Shown here: piece after piece, positions 26,573 to 36,563 of the stretch
Numbering within the stretch: position 1 is the first letter of the stretch
How the letters are laid out: each line of letters begins with the position of its first letter
Assembly: GCF_005281835.1 (NCBI RefSeq)
Contig: NZ_RZIS01000001.1
Span: 786,351-850,350, forward strand
Reading direction: 5' to 3'
Source of the DNA: Vibrio profundi
GTDB taxonomy: Bacteria > Pseudomonadota > Gammaproteobacteria > Enterobacterales > Vibrionaceae
Length of the DNA: 64,000 nucleotides
The notes under the pieces: model-generated
The model's database searches: none
Told to the model about the DNA's origin: nothing
The model's input: only the letters and a program-made list of their open reading frames with translations
Made by a program: the position numbers and the translations under genes

Positions 26573-29209
26573 ATGAGCGATCTAGCGAAAGAGATCACGC
26601 CCGTAAATATTGAAGATGAGCTTAGAGGTTCATACCTAGACTACGCGATGTCCGTCATCGTTGGTCGTGCCCTTCCAGATGTGCGTGATGGCCTAAAACC
26701 TGTACACCGCCGCGTTTTGTTCGCGATGAATGTACTAGGTAATGATTGGAACAAACCATATAAAAAATCTGCTCGTGTAGTAGGTGATGTAATCGGTAAA
26801 TATCACCCGCACGGTGATAGCGCTGTATACGATACTATTGTTCGTATGGCTCAACCGTTCTCACTGCGTTACATGCTAGTTGATGGCCAAGGTAACTTTG
26901 GTTCTATCGATGGCGACTCAGCGGCTGCAATGCGTTATACCGAAGTTCGTATGGCGAAAATTGCTCACGAGCTTTTGGCTGACCTTGATAAGGAAACTGT
27001 GGATTACGTACCAAACTACGATGGTACTGAGCAAATCCCAGCAGTTCTTCCGACAAAAATTCCTAACCTATTGGTAAACGGTGCTTCAGGTATCGCAGTA
27101 GGTATGGCTACCAACATTCCACCGCATAACTTAGGTGAAGTGGTTGATGGCTGTTTAGCTTTCATCAATAACGAAGACATTACTATTGATGAGCTAATGG
27201 ACTACATCCCTGGTCCTGACTTCCCGACAGCAGCACTCATCAGTGGCCGTAAAGGCATTGTTGATGCTTATAAGACTGGTCGTGGCAAGATCTACATGCG
27301 TTCAAAAGCGGATATCGAAGTAGAGAAGAATGGTAAAGAGACCATCGTCGTTACTGAAATCCCTTACCAAGTGAACAAAGCTCGTTTAATCGAGAAGATC
27401 GCAGAATTAGTTAAAGATAAGAAAGTTGAAGGCATCAGTGCTCTACGTGATGAATCTGATAAAGATGGTATGCGTATTGTTATTGAATGTAAGCGTGATG
27501 CTGTAGGTGAAGTTGTTCTGAACAACCTTTACTCTCAAACTCAGCTGCAAACAACTTTCGGTATCAACATGGTTGCGTTGAACAACGGTCAACCACAGTT
27601 GTTCAACCTTAAAGACATGCTGAAGTGTTTCGTTGATCACCGTCGTGAAGTAGTAACACGTCGTACTATCTACGAACTAAGAAAAGCACGTGATCGTGCA
27701 CATATCTTAGAAGCTCTATCACTAGCACTAGCTAACATCGATGAAGTTATTGAACTAATCAAGAATGCGCCAACTCCTGCAGAAGCAAAAGTTGGTTTAG
27801 TATCTCGTGGGTGGGATCTTGGTAACGTAGCGTCAATGCTAGAGCGTGCTGGTACAGATGCGGCTCGTCCTGACTGGCTAGAGCCTGAATTTGGCATCCG
27901 AGATGGTCAATACTTCCTAACGGAAACGCAAGCGCAAGCTATTCTAGAACTTCGTCTTCACCGCTTAACTGGTCTTGAGCACGAGAAGATTCTAGATGAA
28001 TACAAAGCACTTCTAGAAGAAATCGCTGAGCTAATGCATATTCTTGCAAGCACTGAGCGCTTAATGGAAGTTATCCGTGAAGAACTTGAAGCGGTACGTG
28101 AAATCTATGGCGACGAGCGTCGTACAGAAATCACAGCAGCGGTTCACGATATCGACATGGAAGAGCTGATTGCTCAAGAAGACGTTGTTGTGACGCTTTC
28201 TAACGCGGGTTACGTTAAGTACCAAATCTTAAGCGACTACGAAGCTCAGCGCCGTGGTGGTAAAGGTAAGAGTGCAACTAAGATGAAAGATGAGGATTAC
28301 ATTGAGCGTCTGCTTGTTGCCAATACTCACGATAACATCCTATGTTTCTCTACTCGTGGTAAGACATACCGTCTGAAAGTTTACCAACTACCATTAGCAA
28401 GTCGTACTGCACGTGGTAAGCCTATTGTTAACATTCTTCCTTTAGAAGAGGGTGAGCGTATTACGGCTATTCTGCCTGTTTCTGAATTCTCTAATGAGAA
28501 GTTCATCTTCATGGCAACTGGTGATGGTACTGTTAAGAAGACATCTCTGGATCAGTTCGCTAACGTACGTGCGAATGGTTTGATCGCAGTTAACCTACGT
28601 GATGACGACTCGTTGATCGGCGTCGATATTACTAACGGTGACAGTGACATCATGTTGTTCTCTAAAGCGGGTAAAGTAGTTCGCTTTAGTGAAGACAAGG
28701 TTCGTGCTATGGGCCGTACTGCTGCTGGTGTACGCGGTATGAAACTAGCAGATGATGACCAAGTTGTGTCTCTGATTGTTCCTTCAAATGAAGGTGATGT
28801 ACTGACTGTAACGCAAAATGGTTACGGTAAACGTACTGAGCTTGCTGAATACCCAACGAAGGGTCGTGCAACTCAAGGTGTTGTATCTATCAAAGTTTCT
28901 GAGCGTAACGGCCCTGTTGTTGGTGCTGTTCAAGTGGAAGAAGGCGATGAGATGATGATGATCACCGATGCGGGTACGTTAGTACGCACACGCGTTGCTG
29001 AAGTAAGCCAAGTGGGTCGTAATACACAAGGTGTTACGCTTATCCGTACTGCTGAAGACGAAAATGTTGTAGGACTACAACGTATCGATGAAGTAGAAGA
29101 AGCTGAAATCCTAGACGAGGAAACTCAAGAAGGTGAACAGGTTCAAGCGGAAACCGCTGACGCACCAGAAGCTGATGCTTCTAATGAAGGCGAAACAGAT
29201 TCAGAGTAA
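26573..29209 (+). CDS. gyrA: DNA gyrase subunit A
   Basis: The 878 residues include the catalytic tyrosine Y122 in AAMRYTEVR and the resistance-determining region with wild-type S83 and D87 ([10 protein letters not shown]). The C-terminal beta-pinwheel has a GyrA box, [10 protein letters not shown], and the acidic tail ([15 protein letters not shown]...) is long. With GyrB it introduces negative supercoils. A GAGGGAAAATGGCTCT leader precedes the ATG. Quinolone resistance would not be predicted from these two positions. Confidence 0.98.
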   Translation: MSDLAKEITPVNIEDELRGSYLDYAMSVIVGRALPDVRDGLKPVHRRVLFAMNVLGNDWNKPYKKSARVVGDVIGKYHPHGDSAVYDTIVRMAQPFSLRYMLVDGQGNFGSIDGDSAAAMRYTEVRMAKIAHELLADLDKETVDYVPNYDGTEQIPAVLPTKIPNLLVNGASGIAVGMATNIPPHNLGEVVDGCLAFINNEDITIDELMDYIPGPDFPTAALISGRKGIVDAYKTGRGKIYMRSKADIEVEKNGKETIVVTEIPYQVNKARLIEKIAELVKDKKVEGISALRDESDKDGMRIVIECKRDAVGEVVLNNLYSQTQLQTTFGINMVALNNGQPQLFNLKDMLKCFVDHRREVVTRRTIYELRKARDRAHILEALSLALANIDEVIELIKNAPTPAEAKVGLVSRGWDLGNVASMLERAGTDAARPDWLEPEFGIRDGQYFLTETQAQAILELRLHRLTGLEHEKILDEYKALLEEIAELMHILASTERLMEVIREELEAVREIYGDERRTEITAAVHDIDMEELIAQEDVVVTLSNAGYVKYQILSDYEAQRRGGKGKSATKMKDEDYIERLLVANTHDNILCFSTRGKTYRLKVYQLPLASRTARGKPIVNILPLEEGERITAILPVSEFSNEKFIFMATGDGTVKKTSLDQFANVRANGLIAVNLRDDDSLIGVDITNGDSDIMLFSKAGKVVRFSEDKVRAMGRTAAGVRGMKLADDDQVVSLIVPSNEGDVLTVTQNGYGKRTELAEYPTKGRATQGVVSIKVSERNGPVVGAVQVEEGDEMMMITDAGTLVRTRVAEVSQVGRNTQGVTLIRTAEDENVVGLQRIDEVEEAEILDEETQEGEQVQAETADAPEADASNEGETDSE

Positions 29210-29230
29210 CTCCTGAACGATTAGCCTGAT

Positions 29231-29260
29231 AAAAGCCGAGCTTTGAGCTCGGCTTTTTTA
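29231..29260 (+). terminator. gyrA terminator
   Basis: AGCCGAGCT (29234-29242), ttg, AGCTCGGCT (29246-29254), then six T. It is a strong intrinsic terminator 25 bp after the gyrA stop. Confidence 0.92.
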
Positions 29261-29361
29261 TGCCTTAAATTTGATCATGATTATGAGGATGCCGGATAAC
29301 ACACGATCGTTACTCATAAATTGGTATAACAGTACTATCTATTTTGACTAGAGAAAGAGTT

Positions 29362-29988
29362 ATGCCTGTTTGGATTTGGTTGAGTTTAGTTGCGATGAGT
29401 TCTTTTGTTCTAGCGTTAGTTTATGCGGCAACTAATAAAGGAAAAGCTAGGCGTCAAAGCTTAGTATACTGCGTGGTAGTTATTAGCGTGAGTGTGATGG
29501 CCTTTTCTAATCTCAAGCAACCATCCCCTCAGGTTTCGTCCAGCAGCCAGCAGGCCCAAACACCAAAACAGTTTATGGATGAATTACAGCAAAGTTTGCG
29601 GGAAGACCCTAATCAAGGGGATGTGTGGTTCCAATTAGGAAATGTCTATTTAGCAAAAGGGGAGTTTCAAGCTGCTCTCACAAGCTTTGATTACTCTATG
29701 CGCCTAGCCAAGTCTGTATCGGCTAATCAATATGCTGCAAAAGCGACAGCACTCTATTATCTTCAATCTCAAACCATTTCTTCTAATGTTGAAACCCTTT
29801 TAAACGACGCGCTCATTCTCGATCCTAACAATGAGACAGCACTGATGTTGATCGCATCCGATCACTTTATTAGTTTCCGTTATCAATTGGCTATCGACGC
29901 GTGGACAAAGATCTTGGACTCAAATCGACAAGGCATTGATCGAGTAAGTGTGATTCACTCAATCAACCGAGCCAAACAAATGCTATAA
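29362..29988 (+). CDS. nrfG: NrfG-like haem lyase subunit with TPR repeats
   Basis: The 208 residues have two N-terminal membrane segments (about 2-22 and 34-50), then a periplasmic TPR region (DVWFQLGNVYLAKGEFQAALTSFDYSM; LLNDALILDPNNETALML). This layout fits NrfG/CcmI, which presents the NrfA C terminus to the haem lyase. The ATG at 29362 follows AGAGAAAGAG; the frame opens at a TTG 18 bases earlier. It is separated from nrfE and nrfF by a rhodanese gene and nrfA. A general CcmI-like role is the alternative. Confidence 0.75.
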   Translation: MPVWIWLSLVAMSSFVLALVYAATNKGKARRQSLVYCVVVISVSVMAFSNLKQPSPQVSSSSQQAQTPKQFMDELQQSLREDPNQGDVWFQLGNVYLAKGEFQAALTSFDYSMRLAKSVSANQYAAKATALYYLQSQTISSNVETLLNDALILDPNNETALMLIASDHFISFRYQLAIDAWTKILDSNRQGIDRVSVIHSINRAKQML

Positions 29989-30016
29989 GAAGGTGTAGAT
30001 TCGATGGTTGATTCAG

Positions 30017-30361
30017 TTATTGGTTTTCCACCATTTCGTTCAATCCGCCTGCATTGTGAAGGTTAGTAAACCCTTTAGATGTCAAATATTGATAGGCCTG
30101 ACCTGAACGGTTGCCGCTACGGCAATATAAGACAATGAATTGTTCTTTACTTATGTCTGCGAAGTGAGTTTCAAGTTCTGATAATGGATAGTTCAGCGCA
30201 TTCGGAAGATGCGCTTGTGAGAACTCCTGAGGCGTACGAACATCAATGATTATTGCACCCTGACCGATGAGTTCCCAGCCAGTTTTAGCGCGTTCAGAAG
30301 CGACGCCTATAGAACTGAATAGGATGGAGCACCATATTATTAGTGTTAGCACTATTTTCAC
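30017..30361 (-). CDS. Exported rhodanese-like protein
   Basis: This 114-residue single rhodanese domain has a signal peptide (MKIVLTLIIWCSILFSSIGVA). The active-site loop is C80-RSGNRS in VLYCRSGNRSGQA, and IIDVRTPQEF marks the N-terminal strand. It resembles periplasmic PspE. It sits 105 bp downstream of nrfA in the same direction, beyond a terminator. A sulfur-transfer role in the periplasm is inferred; no partner is evident. Confidence 0.82.
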   Translation of the reverse strand: MKIVLTLIIWCSILFSSIGVASERAKTGWELIGQGAIIIDVRTPQEFSQAHLPNALNYPLSELETHFADISKEQFIVLYCRSGNRSGQAYQYLTSKGFTNLHNAGGLNEMVENQ

Positions 30362-30401
30362 GTTAATGTCCCTTGATGAGTTGTAGTTAGCCAGACTAGA
30401 T

Positions 30402-30446
30402 ACAAAAAACCAGCCACTATCTAAATAGTTTGGCTGGTTTTTGTTC
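30402..30446 (-). terminator. nrfA terminator
   Basis: AAAAACCAGCCA (30404-30417 region) pairs with TGGCTGGTTTTT (30431-30442), with T runs in both directions. It lies 25 bp downstream of the nrfA stop on the minus strand. Confidence 0.82.
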
Positions 30447-30465
30447 TTATTAATAAGAGAAGTGA

Positions 30466-31893
30466 TTAATATTTATAATCAGCTTCGCGTTTTTCTGCTT
30501 GCTTGTCCCATTCAGGGGCCACGGTTTCTAAGAAATGCTTCTTATCAGCATTCATCTTGTCCATACCCATCCCAAGAACTTGCTGTGCTTTCTCTTTTGT
30601 TGAAATGTCCGGGATCTCGATTGGTTCTGTAATGCCTTTTTTCGCTAATAGGCGGACAAGCTTGGTTCGAGCGTCGGCAGCGCGATCAACTGCCGTACCT
30701 AGAACTTCAAGTGCGACTTCAGGCGCGTGCATGTGGACACCGTGCGAAGCAATTGCGTAGTCCCAACGCCATTGAGCATGACGGATATCTTGTAAGATTG
30801 GCTCCATCTCTGTTTCAGTCGCGCCTGCTTTCCATGCCGCACCTGCTTCAAAGTGTGCTGCAACGATTTGCTTCTCGGCAGTTAGCTTCATATTTAATAC
30901 CTGAGCTTTACGTGTCGAGACAATCTCTTTCATCTGAGATTTACTTTGAGTATGACAATTGGCGCAGGTGTCTTCGAAGCGGTCGAATGGGTTACCGACC
31001 TTATGATCGGTAAATACTGTTCCGTCTTCTTTGGTCACTTTTGGCATATGGCAATCAACACAAGCTACTTTATTTTTACCGTGGATACCTTCTCGCCAGG
31101 TTTCATAGCCAGGGTGTTGCGCTTTTAACATTGGTGCTTTCGACACTTTGTGAGTCCAATCTTTAAAGCCGATTTCATCGAAGTACTCTTCCATTTGACC
31201 GACTTTAGTGCCTTTATCCCAAGGGAACTTAACGCCTTTAGTTGGCCCAGTGAAATAGTACTCTACGTGGCACTGAGCACATACTGATGCCTGCTTGTCT
31301 AGACGACTTTGCTCATCGAAAGTTTTGCCAATGGTATCAAATGCGCGTTCGACATACGGGCGAGTGATCTTTAAGGCTGGCTCACCGTTTTTAAAGTTTT
31401 CGCTTTGAGTATCATGGCAGTCTGCACAACCGATAGGGTTCGATATTTCTGCCCCTAGACGTGCCCACTTACCCTCGAAATACCCATCTTCACCACGTTC
31501 TTCAATAACGCGCGCAACATCTGGGCTCTTACAGCTCCAGCATGCCATAGGCATTGGGCCAGAGTTAGCGTCGGTTGGCGCTCCAGTGCGTAACGTTTGT
31601 CGAACATCGTCTAACGCGTAAAAGTGCCCACGAGCCTTGTTATAGTCTTTTGCAAAGCCATAACCAGCCCACATGATGACCATGTTCGGGTCTTCAGCTA
31701 GAGCGTCTTCTATCTGTTCACTTTCTGAGGTTTGTTTCCAAGTTTGGTATTGGTCGGGGTGGTTCTGCTCGAACTGCTCGTTTCGAGGGTCACCAATTGT
31801 TTTGTCTTCAGACGAAGCAAAGGTTGCTGTGCTTACTAATGAAGCGCATGCAAATAATGCAGCGAGTGAATATTGTCTCCAATGCTTTTTCAC
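30466..31893 (-). CDS. nrfA: Periplasmic ammonia-forming cytochrome c nitrite reductase
   Basis: The 475 residues carry a signal peptide and five haem sites: the special lysine-ligated C118-W-S-C-K122, then CADCH, CAQCH, CVDCH and CANCH. The first is the active-site haem that reduces nitrite to ammonium with six electrons. The CWSCK site needs the dedicated NrfEFG lyase, which is encoded around it. It is divergent from nrfB. A 471-bp gap carries FNR-like and NarP-like sites. Confidence 0.97.
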   Translation of the reverse strand: MKKHWRQYSLAALFACASLVSTATFASSEDKTIGDPRNEQFEQNHPDQYQTWKQTSESEQIEDALAEDPNMVIMWAGYGFAKDYNKARGHFYALDDVRQTLRTGAPTDANSGPMPMACWSCKSPDVARVIEERGEDGYFEGKWARLGAEISNPIGCADCHDTQSENFKNGEPALKITRPYVERAFDTIGKTFDEQSRLDKQASVCAQCHVEYYFTGPTKGVKFPWDKGTKVGQMEEYFDEIGFKDWTHKVSKAPMLKAQHPGYETWREGIHGKNKVACVDCHMPKVTKEDGTVFTDHKVGNPFDRFEDTCANCHTQSKSQMKEIVSTRKAQVLNMKLTAEKQIVAAHFEAGAAWKAGATETEMEPILQDIRHAQWRWDYAIASHGVHMHAPEVALEVLGTAVDRAADARTKLVRLLAKKGITEPIEIPDISTKEKAQQVLGMGMDKMNADKKHFLETVAPEWDKQAEKREADYKY

Positions 31894-32070
31894 AGTGATA
31901 TCTCCAATATACTGATTTTTATACCAAGCGTTGTGAGGCTGCTATATCGAATAAGAATCGGAGAGTTCCTGTTTATAATAATTCATATAATCTAATAATT
32001 TGTTACGTATTAAATCTTGTTTGTTTTAGATCAATTATGGTTATTGCGTCAGATCAATATATCTTCCATA

Positions 32071-32086
32071 TACCCCTTAAGGGTTA
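32071..32086. promoter_or_regulatory. NarL/NarP-type 7-2-7 site (1)
   Basis: TACCCCTTAAGGGTTA matches the inverted heptamer consensus TACYYMT-N2-AKRRGTA at nearly all positions. It is nearer the nrfA promoter than the second site. Confidence 0.7.
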
Positions 32087-32199
32087 GCTGTATCGTCAAT
32101 TGATGAGAATAATTCTTAATACATACAAAGACTTAACACTATTAACCACTTTAAAAGTAGGTGATATCTATCACGAACTGACTACTAAGGAGTAGTGTG

Positions 32200-32215
32200 T
32201 ACCCATTTGGGGGTA
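32200..32215. promoter_or_regulatory. NarL/NarP-type 7-2-7 site (2)
   Basis: TACCCATTTGGGGGTA matches TACYYMT-N2-AKRRGTA closely. It lies 26 bp after the FNR-core palindrome and 150 bp before nrfB, so it probably serves nrfBCDE. Confidence 0.7.
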
Positions 32216-32364
32216 TAAGATTATTTATAGAAAGCGTTGTGGCTTATTCCGAATAAGAGTTGAAATCGTTTGAATGGTGATTCTGCTATTCAAAGGTACT
32301 TTTGTTTAACCAGTAAGACTATTTAGTTGAGAGCTAGATATAGCTGGTATAAGGAAAGGATAAA

Positions 32365-32952
32365 ATGGGCAATATTAAATTGGCCATAGTCATAATGCTG
32401 AAAACCCTTCTAGCATTCTGCCTCTATGGTAATTCTATTTATGCAATTGCCGATTCCGATGTCACTCAGGTGAATCAAGAATCGACGAGACATGAAGTCG
32501 AACTAATTCGCGATAAAGATTACAAGTGTGTTCAGTGCCATAAAGAAGCCAAAGATACGTTGTTTGGCTCGCATGGTGAAGAGTCACACAAAATTCTTGG
32601 ACGCGACGTAAATTGTACCGAATGTCATAACAGTATTGGTCCGGATCACCGTGAAGGTGCGCCAGAAGTGACCAAATATTCTTCCGCGCAGTCTAAACAA
32701 GGAACTGAGAAAGTCTTCCTCGACCCTGAAGCAATCTTAAAAGCGAACAGCCAGTGTACAGATTGTCATCAACCCAAATACTTGCGTGATGACAGCTGGA
32801 CCCATGATGTTCACGCAAAAAACTTAACGTGTTCGAACTGTCATAATGTTCATGCCACGAAATCTAAAGTATTGGCGCTGGATAAGAAAGAACGAATTAA
32901 GATGTGTGTGGACTGCCACTCGGACTTCAACAACAAAAAAGAAGAGGAGTGA
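32365..32952 (+). CDS. nrfB: Pentahaem cytochrome NrfB, electron donor to NrfA
   Basis: This 195-residue exported protein has five CxxCH haem sites: CVQCH, CTECH, CTDCH, CSNCH and CVDCH. An N-terminal hydrophobic signal precedes YAIADSD. NrfB passes electrons from the quinol-oxidising NrfCD to NrfA in the periplasm. A strong AAGGAAAGGAT ribosome site precedes the ATG. The next gene starts 4 bp later. Confidence 0.93.
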   Translation: MGNIKLAIVIMLKTLLAFCLYGNSIYAIADSDVTQVNQESTRHEVELIRDKDYKCVQCHKEAKDTLFGSHGEESHKILGRDVNCTECHNSIGPDHREGAPEVTKYSSAQSKQGTEKVFLDPEAILKANSQCTDCHQPKYLRDDSWTHDVHAKNLTCSNCHNVHATKSKVLALDKKERIKMCVDCHSDFNNKKEEE

Positions 32953-32956
32953 AGCT

Positions 32957-33649
32957 ATGAGTTGTTCTAGACGTAACTTCTTAACTGGCGCTGGTGCCGT
33001 GATTTTAACGACTGGCGTTGCGGGTACAGCAGTGGTTTCAAGCCGAAAGACATTGGCGAACGTTCAAGAAGATGGCGCTAAGCGTTACGGAATGATCCAT
33101 GATGAGACGGCTTGTATTGGTTGTACAGCATGTACTGAAGCTTGCCGAGAAACGAACAATGTTCCTGAAGGCGTATCTAGGCTGGAAATCGTTCGAAGCG
33201 AGCCGCAAGGTGAGTTTCCGAATGTTGACTACAAGTTTACGAGAAACTCTTGCCAACATTGTGATAACGCCCCTTGTGTGATGGTGTGTCCAACGGGTGC
33301 TGCATACAAAGATGAAAAAACAGGGATTATTGACGTTCATCAGGATAAGTGTGTCGGCTGTGGCTATTGTCTGTTGGCTTGCCCATATCAGGTTCGATTC
33401 TTCCATCCGGAAAATAAATCGGCTGATAAGTGTAATTTCTGCCGCGATACCAATTTGGCGAAAGGCAAGCTGCCAGCGTGTGTGGAATCTTGCCCGACAA
33501 AAGCATTGGTATTTGGGGATCTAAATGATCCATCAAGCGAGATCAATCAAGTGCTAAATAACCAAGTCGTCTATCGCGATAAAGTGCATTTAGGTACGAG
33601 TCCGAAGTTGTACAAAATTCCACACCAGAAAGGGGAGATTTCATCATGA
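32957..33649 (+). CDS. nrfC: Tat-exported four-cluster ferredoxin NrfC
   Basis: The 230 residues start with a twin-arginine signal (SCSRRNFLTGAGAV). Four cysteine groups for 4Fe-4S clusters follow: CIGCTACTEAC, CQHCDNAPCVMVC, CVGCGYCLLAC and CNFC...CVESC. It links membrane NrfD to NrfB. The ATG at 32957 was preferred over a longer frame from 32846, which overlaps nrfB and would bury the Tat motif. Its stop overlaps the nrfD ATG (ATGA). Confidence 0.94.
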   Translation: MSCSRRNFLTGAGAVILTTGVAGTAVVSSRKTLANVQEDGAKRYGMIHDETACIGCTACTEACRETNNVPEGVSRLEIVRSEPQGEFPNVDYKFTRNSCQHCDNAPCVMVCPTGAAYKDEKTGIIDVHQDKCVGCGYCLLACPYQVRFFHPENKSADKCNFCRDTNLAKGKLPACVESCPTKALVFGDLNDPSSEINQVLNNQVVYRDKVHLGTSPKLYKIPHQKGEISS

Positions 33650-34602
33650 ATGAATGGGAAACTGCATTCCAATCTGGTGTTGTGGTATGGGATTGGATAA
33701 TAGCGATATATCTATTTTTAGCGGGTATGTCGGCTGGCGCTGTCATGATTTCTGTTTACCTAAAAAGGAAGGTTATAGAAGGGGATCCATCTGAAAATGG
33801 CATTTTAAAAGCGACGGCATTTTTAGCTCCATTTGGCATTATTGTTGGACTGACGATTCTAATTTTCCATTTAACCAAGCCATTGGCCTTTTGGAAAATT
33901 ATGATTTTTGTGAATCCAACCTCTGTGATGTCGATGGGCGTTATGCTGTTTAACGTCTATATGGCTGTACTCTTTGTTTGGATAGGTATCATCTTCAGAA
34001 AGCAGATTACTGCATTCTTGAAGGGCAGATTTGAGTTCGTCGACGGGCTGTTAGAAAAGCTTGGACAGTTTGAAAATGCATTGGAGCTGTTCTTGGGCTT
34101 CTTGGCTTTGCTACTAGCGGCCTACACCGGCTTCTTACTATCAGCATTGCAAACATTCCCAATGCTGAACAATCCAGTGCTACCTATTCTGTTTTTGTTC
34201 TCTAGCCTTTCTTCTGGTGCAGCAGCATGTTTATTGTTCGGTGTATTGGTATTTAAAGAGTCTCCACATAGCCCGAGTGTCAGCTGGGTTCATGGCTTTG
34301 AACGTCCGGTTGTAATGTTCGAGCTATTTGTATTAGTGACATTCTTTACTGGGCTTATTTTCGCTGGTGGTCAGAGCCAACAAGCTGCATGGAACGCTAT
34401 TGGTAGTGGTTTCTGGGCATCTTGGTTCTGGTGGGGAGTGATAGGAGCAGGGATGTTACTGCCATTATTACTTAATGCGGTTACACCAAAGGCTGTGCGC
34501 CATAGCGGAGCGTTTATTTTCGTCGTGACGTCACTGAGCTTAGTTGGTGTGCTGATGCTACGTACCTTTGTTCTATATGCTGGCCAAATGACGGCGGTAT
34601 AA
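33646..34602 (+). CDS. nrfD: NrfD quinol-oxidising membrane subunit
   Basis: This 318-residue polytopic protein of the NrfD/PsrC family has about eight hydrophobic helices. It opens with WDWIIAIYLFLAGMSAGAVM, the usual first-helix signature. It oxidises menaquinol and passes electrons to NrfC. It overlaps nrfC by four bases. A UUCG-loop hairpin follows its stop. Confidence 0.94.
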   Translation: MNEWETAFQSGVVVWDWIIAIYLFLAGMSAGAVMISVYLKRKVIEGDPSENGILKATAFLAPFGIIVGLTILIFHLTKPLAFWKIMIFVNPTSVMSMGVMLFNVYMAVLFVWIGIIFRKQITAFLKGRFEFVDGLLEKLGQFENALELFLGFLALLLAAYTGFLLSALQTFPMLNNPVLPILFLFSSLSSGAAACLLFGVLVFKESPHSPSVSWVHGFERPVVMFELFVLVTFFTGLIFAGGQSQQAAWNAIGSGFWASWFWWGVIGAGMLLPLLLNAVTPKAVRHSGAFIFVVTSLSLVGVLMLRTFVLYAGQMTAV

Positions 34603-34610
34603 CGTTAATA

Positions 34611-34634
34611 GGCTCTACTTCGGTAGAGCCTTTT
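34611..34634 (+). terminator. UUCG-loop hairpin between nrfD and nrfE
   Basis: GGCTCTAC (34611-34618), TTCG, GTAGAGCC (34623-34630) then TTTT. The stem is 8 bp and capped by the very stable C(UUCG)G tetraloop. The T run is short, so partial termination is likely, separating the reductase genes from the haem-lyase genes. The nrfE start codon follows only 9 bp after the T run. Confidence 0.75.
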
Positions 34635-34643
34635 CGAGGTTTT

Positions 34644-36563
34644 ATGATCGGACATCTTGGCTTGTTTAGTCTGATACTGATAGCAGCTTCAAGTTTGATG
34701 GTGAGTACTGTTGGTGGTCACCAAGTTTTAGGGAAAGCTAAAATTAATATCGGGCTTATACAAGGGCTCACGCTATCGAGCGCCTTACTCGCAATCGTGG
34801 CCGTTGTTGTTCTTGGGAGCGCGTTTGCAATAGACGATTTTTCATTAGCTTATGTATCAGAGCACTCCAATACTCAGCTGCCAATCTTTTTCAAAGTTGC
34901 CGCTATTTGGGCTGGCCATGAGGGTTCACTGCTATTTTGGGTGTTAACACTCAGTTGTTGGGCTGGCTTAATCGCAATTCAGAAACACTTTTCTCATGAA
35001 TATCTAGCGAAAGTACTTTGGGTGATGAATTTACTTATCGCTACTTTCACCGTTTTCACTTTGGCGGCATCTAACCCTTTTCAGTTGAATGATGTGTTAC
35101 CTCTTGAAGGGCGAGACCTGAATCCAATGCTTCAAGATGTCGGTTTGATCTTTCACCCGCCACTTCTATATCTCGGTTATGTTGGTTTTTCTGCTGTGTT
35201 GGCCTTTGCGATAGCTGCTTTAATGATGAAAGACATTGAATTTAAATGGGTTCGTTATTGTAAAAATTGGTGCCTAACCGCTTGGGTATTTCTAACCGCA
35301 GGAATCGTGCTAGGTTCTTGGTGGGCTTATTATGAATTAGGCTGGGGTGGCTGGTGGTTTTGGGATCCGGTGGAGAACGCTTCATTATTGCCTTGGCTAA
35401 CTTCAACAGCGCTATTACATTGCTTGAGCGTTGCAGACAAATCTAGGCAGTTACTGAAATGGACGTTGAGTCTTGCGATCGTCACGTTTTGCTTGAGCAT
35501 TTTAGGTACATTTATCGTGCGTTCAGGTGTTCTTACGTCTGTACATGCTTTCACCGTGGACCCAAGTAAGGGCTTAGCACTACTAGCAATACTAATGGTC
35601 GTGCTGCTCAGCGCATTCTCTTTACTCATCATTAGAAGTGAAACGTTTAGCTCTCAACCACTCACTAGATTTTGGTCGAAGGGTTTTTTGGCTTTGGTTG
35701 CTACCAGTTTGTTCGCCTTAGCCACTCTCATTGTCCTACTCGGCACTTTTTATCCAATGATTTTCGAATTGCTTGGGCTAGGTGCTATTTCTGTGGGTGC
35801 TCCTTATTTTAATCTTTTATTTGCACCATTGACGCTACTTACTTTGATTGTGGTGGGGGCTGTGCCATTCGTATTATCAAGCAAGAAAGTGAAGCCAGTC
35901 AAAATCGTTATGGTTTGGATAGCTCTTTGCTCCATAGTGATGGGGTACCTACTTTACAACGCACAAGTCGACAGGATTGAAACTCCCGTTCTGATGACTT
36001 GGATGTTGGCGCTGTGGGTGGTGCTTTCTCATGGTTACGTTGTATTTCAAGCTTATGGTACCGAACATGTGAGAAAAATGGTTTCTATGAGCTTAGCGCA
36101 CGTGGGTATTGCAATCGTCGCAATTGGTGCGGCTATGAACAGTTTCCACTCGTTAGAAATTAATAAAAAACTAGAGCCTGGTGAGCAAATTCAATTTATG
36201 AGTTGGGTAATCAAACATCAAGATACCGAGTTGTATGTCGGCCCAAACTTCACTGCAGAACAAGCTCATCTCATCATAGAAGACCAAAGGGCAGAGTACG
36301 CATTGACACCAGAGCGTCGTCATTATCAAGTTCGGGTAATGAACATGAGTGAACCTGCTATGAAGTGGTTTTGGCATGGTGATATTTACATCACGATGGG
36401 AGAAAAAGTAGACGCGAATGCTTACGCGTTTCGCATTCAATATAAAGCTTATGTTCGTTGGGTATGGTTCGGAGCATTAATCGCGATCCTAGGAGCAGGA
36501 GTGGCTATTTTCAAACCGAGTATGCAACGGTTTAGGAGTTGGAATTATGCGACCGAAAACTAG
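34644..36563 (+). CDS. nrfE: NrfE haem lyase (CcmF family)
   Basis: The 639 residues, with many membrane helices, include the tryptophan-rich WWD motif GWGGWWFWDPVENASLLPW used for haem handling. Length matches CcmF/NrfE. With NrfF and NrfG it attaches haem to the CWSCK site of NrfA. It overlaps the following thioredoxin-like gene by 17 bases. Confidence 0.92.
   Translation: MIGHLGLFSLILIAASSLMVSTVGGHQVLGKAKINIGLIQGLTLSSALLAIVAVVVLGSAFAIDDFSLAYVSEHSNTQLPIFFKVAAIWAGHEGSLLFWVLTLSCWAGLIAIQKHFSHEYLAKVLWVMNLLIATFTVFTLAASNPFQLNDVLPLEGRDLNPMLQDVGLIFHPPLLYLGYVGFSAVLAFAIAALMMKDIEFKWVRYCKNWCLTAWVFLTAGIVLGSWWAYYELGWGGWWFWDPVENASLLPWLTSTALLHCLSVADKSRQLLKWTLSLAIVTFCLSILGTFIVRSGVLTSVHAFTVDPSKGLALLAILMVVLLSAFSLLIIRSETFSSQPLTRFWSKGFLALVATSLFALATLIVLLGTFYPMIFELLGLGAISVGAPYFNLLFAPLTLLTLIVVGAVPFVLSSKKVKPVKIVMVWIALCSIVMGYLLYNAQVDRIETPVLMTWMLALWVVLSHGYVVFQAYGTEHVRKMVSMSLAHVGIAIVAIGAAMNSFHSLEINKKLEPGEQIQFMSWVIKHQDTELYVGPNFTAEQAHLIIEDQRAEYALTPERRHYQVRVMNMSEPAMKWFWHGDIYITMGEKVDANAYAFRIQYKAYVRWVWFGALIAILGAGVAIFKPSMQRFRSWNYATEN

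Larger units (their letters stand above)
31894..32364. promoter_or_regulatory. Divergent nrfA / nrfB control region
   Basis: This 471-bp AT-rich region drives nrfA (minus) and nrfB onward (plus). It contains FNR-like TTGTTTTAGATCAA (32021-32034, 9 of 10 consensus positions) and GTGATATCTATCAC (32161-32174, full TGAT-N4-ATCA core). It also has two NarL/NarP-type 7-2-7 repeats, listed separately. Anaerobic and nitrate/nitrite control is inferred from these and from E. coli nrf. No gene was found in it. Confidence 0.65.

Noticed and set aside
32846..32956. N-terminal extension of NrfC into nrfB
   Set aside because: It would bury the Tat signal; the ATG at 32957 gives a clean SRRNFLTG signal.
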